A stretch of 64,000 nt of DNA. Source: Adlercreutzia muris (GTDB taxonomy: Bacteria > Actinomycetota > Coriobacteriia > Coriobacteriales > Eggerthellaceae). The stretch lies in the NCBI RefSeq assembly GCF_008831045.1, contig NZ_WAJS01000009.1, forward strand, positions 1 through 64,000, written 5' to 3'. Shown here one piece after another: positions 46,596 through 54,982 of the stretch. The position numbers and the translations under genes were made by a program. Position 1 is the stretch's first letter. The number at the start of each line of letters is the position of its first letter. The notes under the pieces are model-generated. The model was not told the DNA's origin. It was given only the letters and a program-made list of their open reading frames with translations, and did no database searches.

Positions 46596-47591
46596 ATGGC
46601 CCCTCTTTCCCGCCGCACCTTCGCCGCCTTCCTCGGCATTGCCGCACTGACCCCCGTGCTCGGGGGCTGCGCCTCGAGTGCGACCGGCACTGCCTCCGGC
46701 TCCGGTGACACCGGCACGGCCAGCGACGCCGGCGCCGCCGCCTCCGGCTCGGGCATGCGCACCGTGGATACCGACAAGGGGCCGGTGGAGATTCCCGCGA
46801 ACCCCCAGACCATTGTGACCGACTACTATCTCGGCGAGTTTCTGGCCGTGGACGCAAAGCCGGTCATCGCGAGCCCCTATGCGCTGAACAACCCCTTCCT
46901 GGCGGGGCTGTGCGACGGCATCGAGGCGCTGAACACCACGTCGGCCGAGACCTCCCTGGAGATGATCGCCGAGAAGCAGCCCGACCTCATCGTCACCATC
47001 ACCGAGGCCGACTACGACAAGTACGCCAAGATCGCGCCGACGGTCTACATCGCCGACGGCACCCGCTCCGACGAGGATCTGTTCCGCTACATCGCGGGGC
47101 TCGTGAACAAGGCCGAGGCGGCCGAGGCCTACATCAGCGAGTTCAACGACAAGGTGGCCACGGTGAAGGACGAGATCGCGGGCATCGTGGGAGACCGCAC
47201 CGTGTCCATCCTGGAAGTATGGCCCCAGGAGATCTACACCATGGGCAGCCACTTCGCCCGCGGCGGTTCCATTCTCTACGATATGTGGGGGCTGAAGGCG
47301 CCTGAGGCCATCCAGGGCCCCATGGTGGATGGAGACGAGGCCTATAAGGTGATCGCGGTGGAGGCGCTGCCCGACTATGCCGGCGACTTCATCTGCTATG
47401 GCGTGCTGGACGGGGCCGATGCGGCCTATGTGGACGATTCCCAGCTGTGGAAGAACCTGCCGGCTGTCAAGAACGGCCTCGTGATGCCCTACGAGCAGGT
47501 GGCTTTCATGCACCGCGACCCCATCACGCTGACTAACCAGCTGCAGGCGTTCACGGACTTCTTCCGCGCCCATGCGGATGCGGCGGCCTAG
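46596..47591 (+). CDS. Iron-siderophore-type ABC transporter substrate-binding lipoprotein
   Basis: 331 residues. The N-terminus combines a twin-arginine-like SRRTFAAFLG (R6-R7) with a lipobox VLGGC (Cys25), so it may be a Tat-exported lipoprotein. A Ser/Gly/Ala linker (26-52) is followed by the two-lobed binding fold (VEIPANPQTIVTDYYLGEFL, then EKQPDLIVTI). It is FhuD/FepB-like. The ligand, an iron siderophore, heme or cobalamin, is not settled. The ATG at 46596 follows GAAAGGA. Confidence 0.85.
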   Translation: MAPLSRRTFAAFLGIAALTPVLGGCASSATGTASGSGDTGTASDAGAAASGSGMRTVDTDKGPVEIPANPQTIVTDYYLGEFLAVDAKPVIASPYALNNPFLAGLCDGIEALNTTSAETSLEMIAEKQPDLIVTITEADYDKYAKIAPTVYIADGTRSDEDLFRYIAGLVNKAEAAEAYISEFNDKVATVKDEIAGIVGDRTVSILEVWPQEIYTMGSHFARGGSILYDMWGLKAPEAIQGPMVDGDEAYKVIAVEALPDYAGDFICYGVLDGADAAYVDDSQLWKNLPAVKNGLVMPYEQVAFMHRDPITLTNQLQAFTDFFRAHADAAA

Positions 47592-47603
47592 GGGAGCGGT
47601 TCC

Positions 47604-48602
47604 TTGTCGCGCCTGAGAACATCGGTGTTCCTGCTCGCCGGCATCGCGGCCGTGGCCCTGGCGGCCGGGCTGTCGCTGTTCGTCGGCAGCACCCCCATCG
47701 CGCCCGACCAGGTGATCGGCGCGCTCGTGGCGCCGGACATGGCGAACCAGGAGCACGTGGCCGTGCTCGAGCTGCGCGGGCCCCGCACCCTGGGGTGCAT
47801 CCTCGTGGGCGCCGCCTTCGCCGTGGCCGGTGCCATCATGCAGGGGGTCACGCGCAACCCGCTGGCCGATTCGGGCCTGCTCGGCATCAACGCCGGCGCC
47901 GCCTTCGCTTTGGCACTGTGCCTGGCGCTGCTTCCGGGCATGAGCTTCGCGGGGGTGGTGGCCTGCTCATTTGCCGGCGCCGCCCTCGCCCTGGCCGCAG
48001 TGTTCGGGGCCGTGAGCTTCCGGCGGCGCAATATGGACCCGGTGCTCTTGGTGCTGGCCGGCTGTGCTGTGGGGCTCTTCCTCACGGCGCTGGCCCAGGG
48101 CGTGGCCATCTTCTTCAACATCGGCTACGCGCTCACCTTCTGGACGGCCGGCGGGGTGGCCGGCATCCGCGCCGACACCCTTGCCATGACGGCTCCCTTC
48201 ATCGTGGGGGCCCTGGCCGCGGCCTGCGCGCTGGCCCGGCGGGTGAGCGTGCTGTCCCTTGGCGATGAGGCGGCGGCCGGTCTCGGCGTGGCCGTGGGGA
48301 AGTCCCGGGCGCTGTGCCTGGCGGTCGTTCTCGTGCTGGCCGGGGCCGCTGTGGCCCTAGCGGGCCCCGTGGCCTTCGTGGGTCTTATGGTGCCCCACAT
48401 CGTGCGGCGCTTCGTGGGGGCCGACTACCGGGCCGTCATCCCCGCCTCCCTTGTGGCGGGATCGACCTTCATGCTCCTGGCCGACGCGGCGGCCCGCACC
48501 CTCATCGCCCCGAGCGAGGTGCCCATCGGCATCATCTTCGCCATCGTGGGCGTGCCCTTCTTCATCTGGTGCGCCCGAAGGGAGGCGACGGGCCTTGACT
48601 GA
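47604..48602 (+). CDS. FecCD-family ABC permease, first
   Basis: 332 residues with about nine or ten membrane segments. The family signatures LRGPRTLGCILVGAAFAVAG, TRNPLADSGLLGINAGAA and GPVAFVGLMVPHIVRRFVG (ATPase-coupling loop) are present. The start is a TTG at 47604 with GGGGAGCGG upstream. It overlaps the second permease by eight bases, so they are coupled and form a heterodimer. Confidence 0.9.
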   Translation: MSRLRTSVFLLAGIAAVALAAGLSLFVGSTPIAPDQVIGALVAPDMANQEHVAVLELRGPRTLGCILVGAAFAVAGAIMQGVTRNPLADSGLLGINAGAAFALALCLALLPGMSFAGVVACSFAGAALALAAVFGAVSFRRRNMDPVLLVLAGCAVGLFLTALAQGVAIFFNIGYALTFWTAGGVAGIRADTLAMTAPFIVGALAAACALARRVSVLSLGDEAAAGLGVAVGKSRALCLAVVLVLAGAAVALAGPVAFVGLMVPHIVRRFVGADYRAVIPASLVAGSTFMLLADAAARTLIAPSEVPIGIIFAIVGVPFFIWCARREATGLD

Positions 48603-49599
48603 GACGCTGAGGCGCCATCGCGGCGCGGCGATGATCGCCCTTCTGGCCCTGGCGGCCGCACTCGCGCTCTGGGCCGACATCAATGCCGGCTATCGCAGCA
48701 TCTCCTTGGACGAATTGGGGCAGATCGCCCGTGGCACAGCCCCGGCGAGCCTGGCCTACACCCTGGTGGAGCTGCGCCTGCCCCGGGTGCTCACGACCCT
48801 GCTCGTGGGCGCGGGACTCTCTTTGGCCGGCTGCCTTCTGCAGGGGGTGTCGCGCAACGACATGGCCGATCCGGGCGTACTCGGCATCAACGCCGGGGCC
48901 GGGCTGTTCGTGGCCGCCTTCATCGTGTTCGTGCCCGCGGGCCTCGTTCCGAGCACGGTGGCCCTGCCCCTGCTCGCCTTCGCCGGCTCGGCGGCCGTGG
49001 CCGCCGCAGGCTGGCGGCTGTCGGTGGTGCGCGGCGCCTCCAGCCCGCGGCGGCTGCTGCTGATCGGCGTGGCCCTGGCCACGGGGCTCTCCAGTGCCAC
49101 CTCGCTGCTCATGCTGTCGCTGCCCGATGGGGACTACGCCTTCGTGCAGAATTGGATCGCCGGCAACATCTGGGGAGCCACCTGGGAGAACATCCCCATT
49201 CTGGCCGTGGGCCTCGGGGTGCTGACGGCACTGGCCCTCTATCAGGCCCGCACCCTGGACGTGCTGGGGCTGGGCACCGCGGCCGCTACGGGGCTGGGAG
49301 CGAACGTGCCCCGGGCCACGGCAGCGCTTACGGCCGTGGCTGTGGGGGCCTCGGGGCTCTGCTGCGCGGTGGGCGGCGGCCTCACCTTCGTGGGGCTTGT
49401 CTGCCCCCATGTGGCCCGGCGCCTGGTGGGGCCCTCCTTCCGCGTGCTCGTGCCGGCCAGCGTGCTCGTGGGGGCCACCCTCATGCTTATCGCCGACATC
49501 GTCTCGCGCACGCTGCTCGCGCCCAACGAGATTCCGGTGGGCATCGTGGCGGCGGTCATTGGCGCCCCGTATTTTCTGTACTTGCTAGCCAGATCCTAG
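48595..49599 (+). CDS. FecCD-family ABC permease, second
   Basis: 334 residues from a TTG at 48595 (after GGGAGGCG) that overlaps the end of the first permease. LRLPRVLTTLLVGAGLSLAG, SRNDMADPGVLGINAGAG and TFVGLVCPHVARRLVGPSF mirror the first permease. In-frame sequence back to 48451 is not membrane-like and is rejected. Confidence 0.9.
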   Translation: MTETLRRHRGAAMIALLALAAALALWADINAGYRSISLDELGQIARGTAPASLAYTLVELRLPRVLTTLLVGAGLSLAGCLLQGVSRNDMADPGVLGINAGAGLFVAAFIVFVPAGLVPSTVALPLLAFAGSAAVAAAGWRLSVVRGASSPRRLLLIGVALATGLSSATSLLMLSLPDGDYAFVQNWIAGNIWGATWENIPILAVGLGVLTALALYQARTLDVLGLGTAAATGLGANVPRATAALTAVAVGASGLCCAVGGGLTFVGLVCPHVARRLVGPSFRVLVPASVLVGATLMLIADIVSRTLLAPNEIPVGIVAAVIGAPYFLYLLARS

Positions 49600-49612
49600 A
49601 GAGGGGAGTGCT

Positions 49613-50494
49613 GTGGAGCCGACTGCGACGCCATCGCCGTCGATGGCACCGGACAACGAGAAAACTGCCTTCTGCGAGACCTGCGACCGCACCTGCGAGC
49701 GGTTCGCCGATGCGGCCCTGCGGGGCGAGGGGGTGGCCGTGGGCTACGGGGACCGCCTCATCATCGAGCCCATGGACGTGGCCGTGCCCGTCGGCGAGGT
49801 CACCGCCATCATCGGCCCGAACGGCTGTGGGAAATCGACGCTTTTGAAGGCCCTTTCCCGCACCATGCCCCTGGCGGCCGGCGCGGTGTATCTGGACGGC
49901 CGGGCCATCGCCGAGATGCCCACGGCCGAGGTGGCCCGCAAGATGGCGCTGCTGCCCCAGGCCCCCGAGGCCCCGGGCGGCCTGACCGTGGGAGAGCTGG
50001 TGGCGCTCGGCCGCTATCCGCACCAGAGGGGCTTCGGGCGCCTTTCGACCCGCGACCGCGAGATCATCGCCTGGGCCCTGGCCATCACGCACCTGGACGA
50101 TTTCAGCGGCCGCGCCCTGGATGCCCTGTCCGGCGGCCAGCGCCAGCGGGCCTGGATCGCCATGGCCCTTGCCCAGGACACCGACCTCATCCTGCTGGAC
50201 GAGCCCACGACCTACCTGGACATGGCCCATCAGCTGGAAGTGCTGGAACTGTTGCGCTCGCTGAACGAGGAGCAGGGCAAGACCATCGCGCTGGTGATCC
50301 ACGAGCTGAACCTGGCCGCCCGCTTCGCCGATTGGATGATCGCGCTGAAGGACGGCTCCATCCGCGGGGCCGGCACGCCCGAGGAGGTCATGACCCCGGC
50401 CATGCTGCGCGAGGTGTTCGGCCTGGATGCCCTCATCGAGCCCGACCCCTGGACCGGCCGCCCCAGCCTCGTGAGCTACCGGTTGGCCCGCTAG
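49613..50494 (+). CDS. Iron-siderophore-type ABC transporter ATPase
   Basis: 293 residues. Walker A GPNGCGKST (68-76), signature LSGGQRQRAWIAMALAQ, Walker B LILLDEPTTYLD and the H-loop HELN are intact: FepC/FhuC type. About 38 N-terminal residues precede the usual start and hold a Cys cluster C21-x2-C24-x3-C28, which is not typical of the family. The start is a GTG at 49613 after GAGAGGGGAG; a later ATG would remove only part of the extension. Confidence 0.92.
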   Translation: MEPTATPSPSMAPDNEKTAFCETCDRTCERFADAALRGEGVAVGYGDRLIIEPMDVAVPVGEVTAIIGPNGCGKSTLLKALSRTMPLAAGAVYLDGRAIAEMPTAEVARKMALLPQAPEAPGGLTVGELVALGRYPHQRGFGRLSTRDREIIAWALAITHLDDFSGRALDALSGGQRQRAWIAMALAQDTDLILLDEPTTYLDMAHQLEVLELLRSLNEEQGKTIALVIHELNLAARFADWMIALKDGSIRGAGTPEEVMTPAMLREVFGLDALIEPDPWTGRPSLVSYRLAR

Positions 50495-50749
50495 GCGTCG
50501 CAGCCGCGATGTTCGCCGCAGCGGGTGATCGGGGCTTTCGCGGAAAACCGCAGCGACGAGCCGTCTTCCCCGACGGCCGCCGGGCCGACGCTGCTTGGCT
50601 CGCCAGTGCCGCTGAATCTGGCTCCAAGGCCGGTTGCTTTTGCGCAAATGCATAGAAGGCGGGAGGCACGTACTACTACTCCGCCTGGTCGAAGGCCAAG
50701 GCAGTGAAGACGAAGAAGTAGCGCCGTCGGCCCCGCTTCCCGACTTTCC
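50495..50749. other. Non-coding stretch after the ABC ATPase gene
   Basis: No gene supported. GCGACGAGCCGTC and neighbouring GC-rich palindromes can fold, for example CCGTC/GACGG around 50560-50577, but there is no T run. It leads into the 46-base repeat modules. Confidence 0.35.
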
Positions 50750-50868
50750 GGCCCCGAATCGGCGGATGTGGCGACACGTCCTTCGCTTCGGGGCCATTCT
50801 GCGTGTTGCGGGGGTTGCTTCCGGCCCCAAATCGCCGCCTGTGCCGACACGAGAGCCGATTCGGGGCC
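50750..50868. repeat. Two 46-base palindrome-bounded modules upstream of pyrK
   Basis: Modules at 50750-50795 and 50823-50868 are each exactly 46 bases, start GGCCCC-RAATCG and end TTCGGGGCC, and share the middle TGTG-S-CGACACG. The ends can pair (GGCCCCGAA with TTCGGGGCC). They lie between the ABC cassette and pyrK; a TAGAAT at 50912-50917 downstream is a possible -10 for pyrK. Confidence 0.7.
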
Positions 50869-50959
50869 AGCCTCCAAGCGATGGCGGGGTAGGCGCGCGG
50901 CCGTTATGCGCTAGAATGTCATCCAACGTTTTGACGGACGCGATACGACGGGAGAGCCT

Positions 50960-51754
50960 ATGGCGCTTTGCAACGAGAACGCCCCCATTCTGGTGAACGA
51001 GGAAGCGGGGTGCAACATCTGGCTCATGACCGTGGTCGCGCCCGAGATCGCGGCGGCGGCGCGGCCGGGGCAGTTCGTGCACGTGCGCGTGCCCGGCATG
51101 GACGACCATATCCTGCGCCGGCCTTTGGGCATCTACGCGACCGATGCGGAAGCGGGCACCGTGGACATGATGTACCAGGTGCTCGGCTTCGGCACCGACC
51201 GCATGACCGCGCTCGTCCCCGGCGATGCGGTGGAGCTCATCGGTGCCATCGGCCGCGGCTGGCAGCCTCCCGCGGGCTGCAAGCGGGCGCTCGTCGTGGC
51301 CGGCGGCGTGGGAAGCGCGCCTCTGTACCCGCTCGTGGAAGAACTCAAGGCGTCCGGTGCGGAGGTGACGGCCGTGCTCGGCGCCTCCACCATCGATGCC
51401 CTCGTGGCCCGCGAACGCTACGGGGCCGCTCTCGGCTGCGAGCCGGCCTGCTCCACCGACGACGGCACTTTCGGGCGCGCCGGCTTCTGCACACCGCTCG
51501 TGGAAGAGGCACTGACTGCGGCCGAGGCGGCCGGCGAGCCCTACGATTACGTGGCCTGCTGCGGGCCGGAGCCCCTCATGCGCATCGTGGCCGCCATGGC
51601 CGCCGATGCGGGCGTGTTCTGCGAGGTGTCCCTCGAGCGCCGCATGGCCTGCGGTGTGGGGGCGTGTTTGTCCTGCGTGGTCGACACGGTGGCCGGCAAG
51701 CGCCGCGCCTGCGTGGACGGCCCGGTGTTCCCCGCGAGCGAGGTGGTGTGGTAA
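50960..51754 (+). CDS. pyrK: Dihydroorotate dehydrogenase electron-transfer subunit
   Basis: 264 residues. Carries FAD and a [2Fe-2S] cluster that pass electrons from PyrD to NAD+. The ferredoxin-reductase-like FAD segment GQFVHVRVPGMDDHILRRPL, the nucleotide segment VVAGGVGSAPLYPL and the C-terminal cysteines in RRMACGVGACLSCVV and RRACVDGPVF are present. The ATG at 50960 follows ACGGGAGAG. It overlaps pyrD by one base. Confidence 0.94.
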   Translation: MALCNENAPILVNEEAGCNIWLMTVVAPEIAAAARPGQFVHVRVPGMDDHILRRPLGIYATDAEAGTVDMMYQVLGFGTDRMTALVPGDAVELIGAIGRGWQPPAGCKRALVVAGGVGSAPLYPLVEELKASGAEVTAVLGASTIDALVARERYGAALGCEPACSTDDGTFGRAGFCTPLVEEALTAAEAAGEPYDYVACCGPEPLMRIVAAMAADAGVFCEVSLERRMACGVGACLSCVVDTVAGKRRACVDGPVFPASEVVW

Positions 51755-52686
51755 TGCAGCGTTCCCCCAAAGAGACATCGGTCAAGCTGGCCGTGAACCT
51801 CGGCGGCCTGGCCATGAAAAACCCGGTCACCACCGCCTCGGGCACCTTCGGCGCCGGACGCGAGTACCACGACTTCGTGGACGTGGCGGCCCTGGGCGCC
51901 GTTACCACCAAGGGCGTGTCGCTGAACGGCTGGGAGGGCAACGCGAGCCCCCGCATCGCCGAGACCGCTTCGGGTATGCTGAACTCCATCGGGCTGCAGA
52001 ACCCCGGGGTCGCGCACCTGAAGGAGGTGGAGCTGCCCTGGCTCGCTTCCATCGGCGCCACGGCCATGGTGAACGTGTCGGGGCATTCCTTCGACGAGTA
52101 CGTGGCCGTCATCGAAGCCCTGGAAGAGGCTCCCGTGGCCGCCTACGAGGTGAACATCTCGTGCCCGAACGTGGACGCCGGCGGCATGACCATGGGCTGT
52201 CACGGGCCTTCCGTGGAGAAGGTCGTCTCCATGTGCCGGGCCGCCACGAAGCGCCCGCTCATCGTGAAGCTCACCCCCAACGTCACCGACGTGGCCGAGA
52301 TCGCCCGCGCCGCCGAGGCGGCCGGGGCCGACGCCATCTCGCTCATCAACACGCTTTTGGGCATGGCCATCGACGCGCGCACCCGCACGCCGAAGCTGGC
52401 CCGGGTGGTGGGCGGCTTCTCGGGCCCGGCGGTAAAGCCCGTGGCCCTGCGCATGGTGTGGCAGGTGGCCCAGGCCGTGAAAGTGCCGGTGCTCGGCATG
52501 GGCGGCATCTCCACTGGCGAGGACGCCGTGGAGTTCATGCTGGCCGGTGCCACCGCCGTGGCCGTGGGCACCGCGAACTTCGTGAACCCCACCGCCACCG
52601 TGGATGTCATCGACGGTGTCATCGACTACTGCGAGGAACAGGGCGTCGCCGACGTCAACGAGCTGATTGGAGCCCTCACGTGCTAA
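51754..52686 (+). CDS. pyrD: Dihydroorotate dehydrogenase, class 1B catalytic subunit
   Basis: 310 residues. FMN TIM-barrel oxidising dihydroorotate, NAD+-linked through PyrK. NPVTTASGTFGAG, the KGVSLNGWEGN loop, NISCPNVDAGG with the catalytic Cys, and GMGGISTGEDAVEFMLAGA (phosphate site) support the 1B class. The start ATG overlaps the pyrK TAA and its stop overlaps the pyrF GTG. Confidence 0.95.
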   Translation: MQRSPKETSVKLAVNLGGLAMKNPVTTASGTFGAGREYHDFVDVAALGAVTTKGVSLNGWEGNASPRIAETASGMLNSIGLQNPGVAHLKEVELPWLASIGATAMVNVSGHSFDEYVAVIEALEEAPVAAYEVNISCPNVDAGGMTMGCHGPSVEKVVSMCRAATKRPLIVKLTPNVTDVAEIARAAEAAGADAISLINTLLGMAIDARTRTPKLARVVGGFSGPAVKPVALRMVWQVAQAVKVPVLGMGGISTGEDAVEFMLAGATAVAVGTANFVNPTATVDVIDGVIDYCEEQGVADVNELIGALTC

Positions 52687-53408
52687 CCTCCTTCGATTCC
52701 ATTCCCGCCCGCGACCGCGTCATCGTGGCCCTCGACTGCGACGCCTGGGAGGCCATCGCGCTGGCCGACAAGCTTCAGGGCCACGCGCAGTGGCTCAAGA
52801 TCGGCATGACGCTGTACTACGCCGAGGGGCCCGCCATCGTGAAGATGTTCAAGCGCCGCGGTTTCAACGTGTTCCTCGATCTGAAGTTCCACGACATCCC
52901 GCACCAGGTGGAAGGGGCCGCTCGCTCGGCGGCGGCCAGCGGAGCCGACATGATCACCATGCACACCGTGGGCGGCATCCCCATGATGGAGGCGGCCCAG
53001 CGCGGGGCGGCGGCCGGCGCGGCCGAGTGGGGCGGGGAGGTGCCCGCCACCCTGGGCATCACCGTGCTCACCTCCATGGACGCGGCCACCCTGGCGGCCA
53101 CGGGCGTCACGCGGCCTCTGCCCGAGCAGGTGGCGGCCCTGGCGGCCCAGGCCAAGCAGGCGGGCATCTCCGGCGTGGTGGCCTCGCCCCAAGAGGCGAG
53201 CGTCTTGCGGGAGATCTTGGGCCCCGACGGGTTCATCGTCACCCCCGGCGTGCGCCCGGCCGGCGCCTCCCTGGGCGACCAGAGCCGCGTGGCCACCCCG
53301 GCCCAGGCCTTCGCCAATGGGGCGTCGCACATCGTGGTGGGCCGGCCCATCACCGAGGCCGCCGACCCGGTGGCCGCCTTCGAGGCCATTGCGACGGAAT
53401 TGGCCTAG
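52680..53408 (+). CDS. pyrF: Orotidine 5'-phosphate decarboxylase
   Basis: 242 residues. Makes UMP from OMP. The catalytic Lys-Asp array is in FLDLKFHDIPHQV, the substrate Lys in WLKIGMTLYY, and the phosphate-binding VTPGVRPAGASLGDQSRVATP and ASHIVVGRPIT are intact; this is the group I form. The start is a GTG at 52680 overlapping the pyrD stop by seven bases. pyrE is not in the window. Confidence 0.95.
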   Translation: MLTSFDSIPARDRVIVALDCDAWEAIALADKLQGHAQWLKIGMTLYYAEGPAIVKMFKRRGFNVFLDLKFHDIPHQVEGAARSAAASGADMITMHTVGGIPMMEAAQRGAAAGAAEWGGEVPATLGITVLTSMDAATLAATGVTRPLPEQVAALAAQAKQAGISGVVASPQEASVLREILGPDGFIVTPGVRPAGASLGDQSRVATPAQAFANGASHIVVGRPITEAADPVAAFEAIATELA

Positions 53409-53414
53409 GAGTTT

Positions 53415-53493
53415 CGCCGCCGTCGCGGGTCGCGGCGGCGCTTCTTTGGAGCGGGCTTCAAGGATTTCTGGAGCCTGCTCCAAAGAAAACTTT
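53415..53493 (+). terminator. Tandem hairpin terminator after pyrF
   Basis: The first hairpin CGCCGCCG/CGGCGGCG is perfect (53415-53422 with 53433-53440). The second is a 15-pair stem TTCTTTGGAGCGGGC with GCCTGCTCCAAAGAA (53442-53456 with 53473-53487), with one G-T pair. CTTTCTCGTTTT follows it. Confidence 0.75.
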
Positions 53494-53554
53494 CTCGTTT
53501 TGGCTGATACATTGAAGGTTTCATCACATTTACGGGTTCTGCGTGAATTACATG

Positions 53555-53582
53555 TTGTTTTGTCATGAATGGGTGGTATGAT
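53555..53582 (+). promoter_or_regulatory. Promoter of mihF
   Basis: TTGTTT and TATGAT with 16 bases between them, 34 bases before the mihF start. The DNA around is AT-rich for this genome. Confidence 0.6.
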
Positions 53583-53615
53583 TTCGGCAGCCCTAACCGG
53601 AAGGAGAACAACATC

Positions 53616-53927
53616 ATGGCTATCCCTCAACTCAGCCCCGAAGCTCGTGCCGAGGCTCTTGAGAAGGCAAAGGCCGCGCGGATCAAGCGCGCCGAGGTTC
53701 GTGAAGAGCTGAAGACCGGCAAACTCACCGTCGCTCAGGTGCTCGCCATGCGCGAGGATCCCATCGTGGGTCGCATGAAGATCTCCACCCTCATCGAGAC
53801 GCTGCCGGGCTACGGCAAGGCCAAGGCCGAGCGCATCATGCGGGAGCTCCAGATCGCCGAGAGCCGCCGCATCCGCGGCATCGGCGAGCGTCAGCGCGAG
53901 GCCCTGCTGGCCCGTCTGACGAAGTAG
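53616..53927 (+). CDS. mihF: Actinobacterial integration host factor
   Basis: 103 residues. A nucleoid-associated DNA-binding protein found in actinobacteria, unrelated to enterobacterial IHF. The basic N-terminal helix (SPEARAEALEKAKAARIKRAEV) and the helix-two-turn-helix segment VGRMKISTLIETLPGYGKAKAERIM, split by G residues, are diagnostic. It is followed by gmk and rpoZ, the usual actinobacterial order. The ATG at 53616 follows AAGGAGA. Confidence 0.95.
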   Translation: MAIPQLSPEARAEALEKAKAARIKRAEVREELKTGKLTVAQVLAMREDPIVGRMKISTLIETLPGYGKAKAERIMRELQIAESRRIRGIGERQREALLARLTK

Positions 53928-53953
53928 CACCGTTCACAGTAGCAAGGGAATAC

Positions 53954-54520
53954 ATGCGAACCGGAAACCTTTTCGTCATCAGCGGCCCCTCGGGGGCCGG
54001 CAAGGGAACCCTCGTCACGCGACTGCTTGAGGAGGTGCCCGACACCTGGGTTTCCGTTTCGGCCACCACGCGACGCCCCCGTCCCGGAGAGGAAGAGGGC
54101 GTCAGCTACTATTTTCTCGATCGGGAGGACTTCCTCGCCCTCGCGGACGAGGGCGGCTTTCTCGAATGGGCCGAGTACGCGGGCAACTGCTACGGCACCC
54201 CCTTAGCCTCGGTACAGCGGGAGATGGCTGCGGGCAGGCAGGTGATCTTGGAGATCGAGGTGCAGGGCGCCCTTCAAGTGAGGGAGAAGATGCCCGAGGC
54301 GCACCTCGTGTTCATCGAGCCGCCGTCGCTGGAAGAGCTGGAGCGGCGTCTGCGGGGGCGCGGCACCGAGGCCGATGATGTGGTGAGAAAGCGCATGGAG
54401 ACGGCTCTGGTGGAGCTTTCCCACAAAATGGAGTATGATATACGGCTGGTAAACGACGATCTGGACGAAGCCGTCGCCCAACTGGTCGCTTACGTGAACA
54501 ACACCGCCGAGCAGAAGTAA
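53954..54520 (+). CDS. gmk: Guanylate kinase
   Basis: 188 residues. Phosphorylates GMP to GDP. The P-loop ISGPSGAGKGTLV (residues ~9-21), the GMP-binding ATTRRPRPGEEEGVSYYF, and the lid helix region (EELERRLRGRGTEADDVVRKRM) are complete. The ATG at 53954 follows GCAAGGG. Confidence 0.96.
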   Translation: MRTGNLFVISGPSGAGKGTLVTRLLEEVPDTWVSVSATTRRPRPGEEEGVSYYFLDREDFLALADEGGFLEWAEYAGNCYGTPLASVQREMAAGRQVILEIEVQGALQVREKMPEAHLVFIEPPSLEELERRLRGRGTEADDVVRKRMETALVELSHKMEYDIRLVNDDLDEAVAQLVAYVNNTAEQK

Positions 54521-54535
54521 GAGGAATTTTCATCT

Positions 54536-54796
54536 ATGAGCATCATCGAGCCGAAGATCGACGTCCTTCTGGACCGCACCGATAACGACCGCTTCCTGCT
54601 GTGCGCCCTGGCCTCCAAGCGCGCCCACGACATCAACGACATGATGCGGGGCCAGCGCGACCGCGCCATCCAGCTGCAGACCGCCGTGGAGATCGCCCGC
54701 GCCGCTGACACGAAGCCCCTGTCCATGGCCTTCAACGAGGTGGCCCGCGGCGAGGTATCCTACGACCCCGAGTCCATTGATGTTAAAAACCATTAA
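54536..54796 (+). CDS. rpoZ: RNA polymerase omega subunit
   Basis: 86 residues. Assembly and stability subunit of RNA polymerase. EPKIDVLLDRTDNDRFLLCA, ASKRAHDIND and the late ALNEVARGEV-like AFNEVARGEVSYDPES fit the family. It starts 15 bases after gmk. The stop codon lies inside the 30-base perfect palindrome that opens the downstream repeat element. Confidence 0.93.
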   Translation: MSIIEPKIDVLLDRTDNDRFLLCALASKRAHDINDMMRGQRDRAIQLQTAVEIARAADTKPLSMAFNEVARGEVSYDPESIDVKNH

Positions 54797-54943
54797 TTAA
54801 TGGTTTTTAACCCGACGCTGCGAAGCCCCGTAACGCCCAATCTTGACGCTCCAAGTCCTTGCCGCGTACCCCCGTACGCTTCCTCGGTCTTTCGCGTCAG
54901 CCTTGGGCGTTACGGGGCTTCTCGCTGACTTACTACGCCAACC
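54782..54943. repeat. Two-hairpin intergenic element, copy 3
   Basis: Hairpin A is a 30-base perfect AT-rich palindrome (54782-54811) that includes the rpoZ stop. Then comes the linker CCGACGCTGCG, then hairpin B with perfect 19-base arms (54822-54840 and 54903-54921), an inner TGACGC/GCGTCA and a tip GCGTAC-CCCC-GTACGC. It ends TCTCGCTGACTTACTACGCC. Stem sequences are unrelated to copies 1 and 2, while linker sequences and layout are kept. Confidence 0.82.
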
Positions 54944-54982
54944 CGTGCTACAAAAATCTTAATTAATAGATATCAGAGGGCC

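Noticed and set aside
49556-51778. A 740-codon minus-strand ORF opposite the ABC ATPase and pyrK
   Set aside because: It crosses two motif-complete plus-strand genes and an intergenic repeat region, with shadow composition.
53415-53487. The pyrF tandem hairpins as another member of the two-hairpin repeat family
   Set aside because: They lack the GCTGCG and CTCGCTGACTT linkers and fit a plain terminator.
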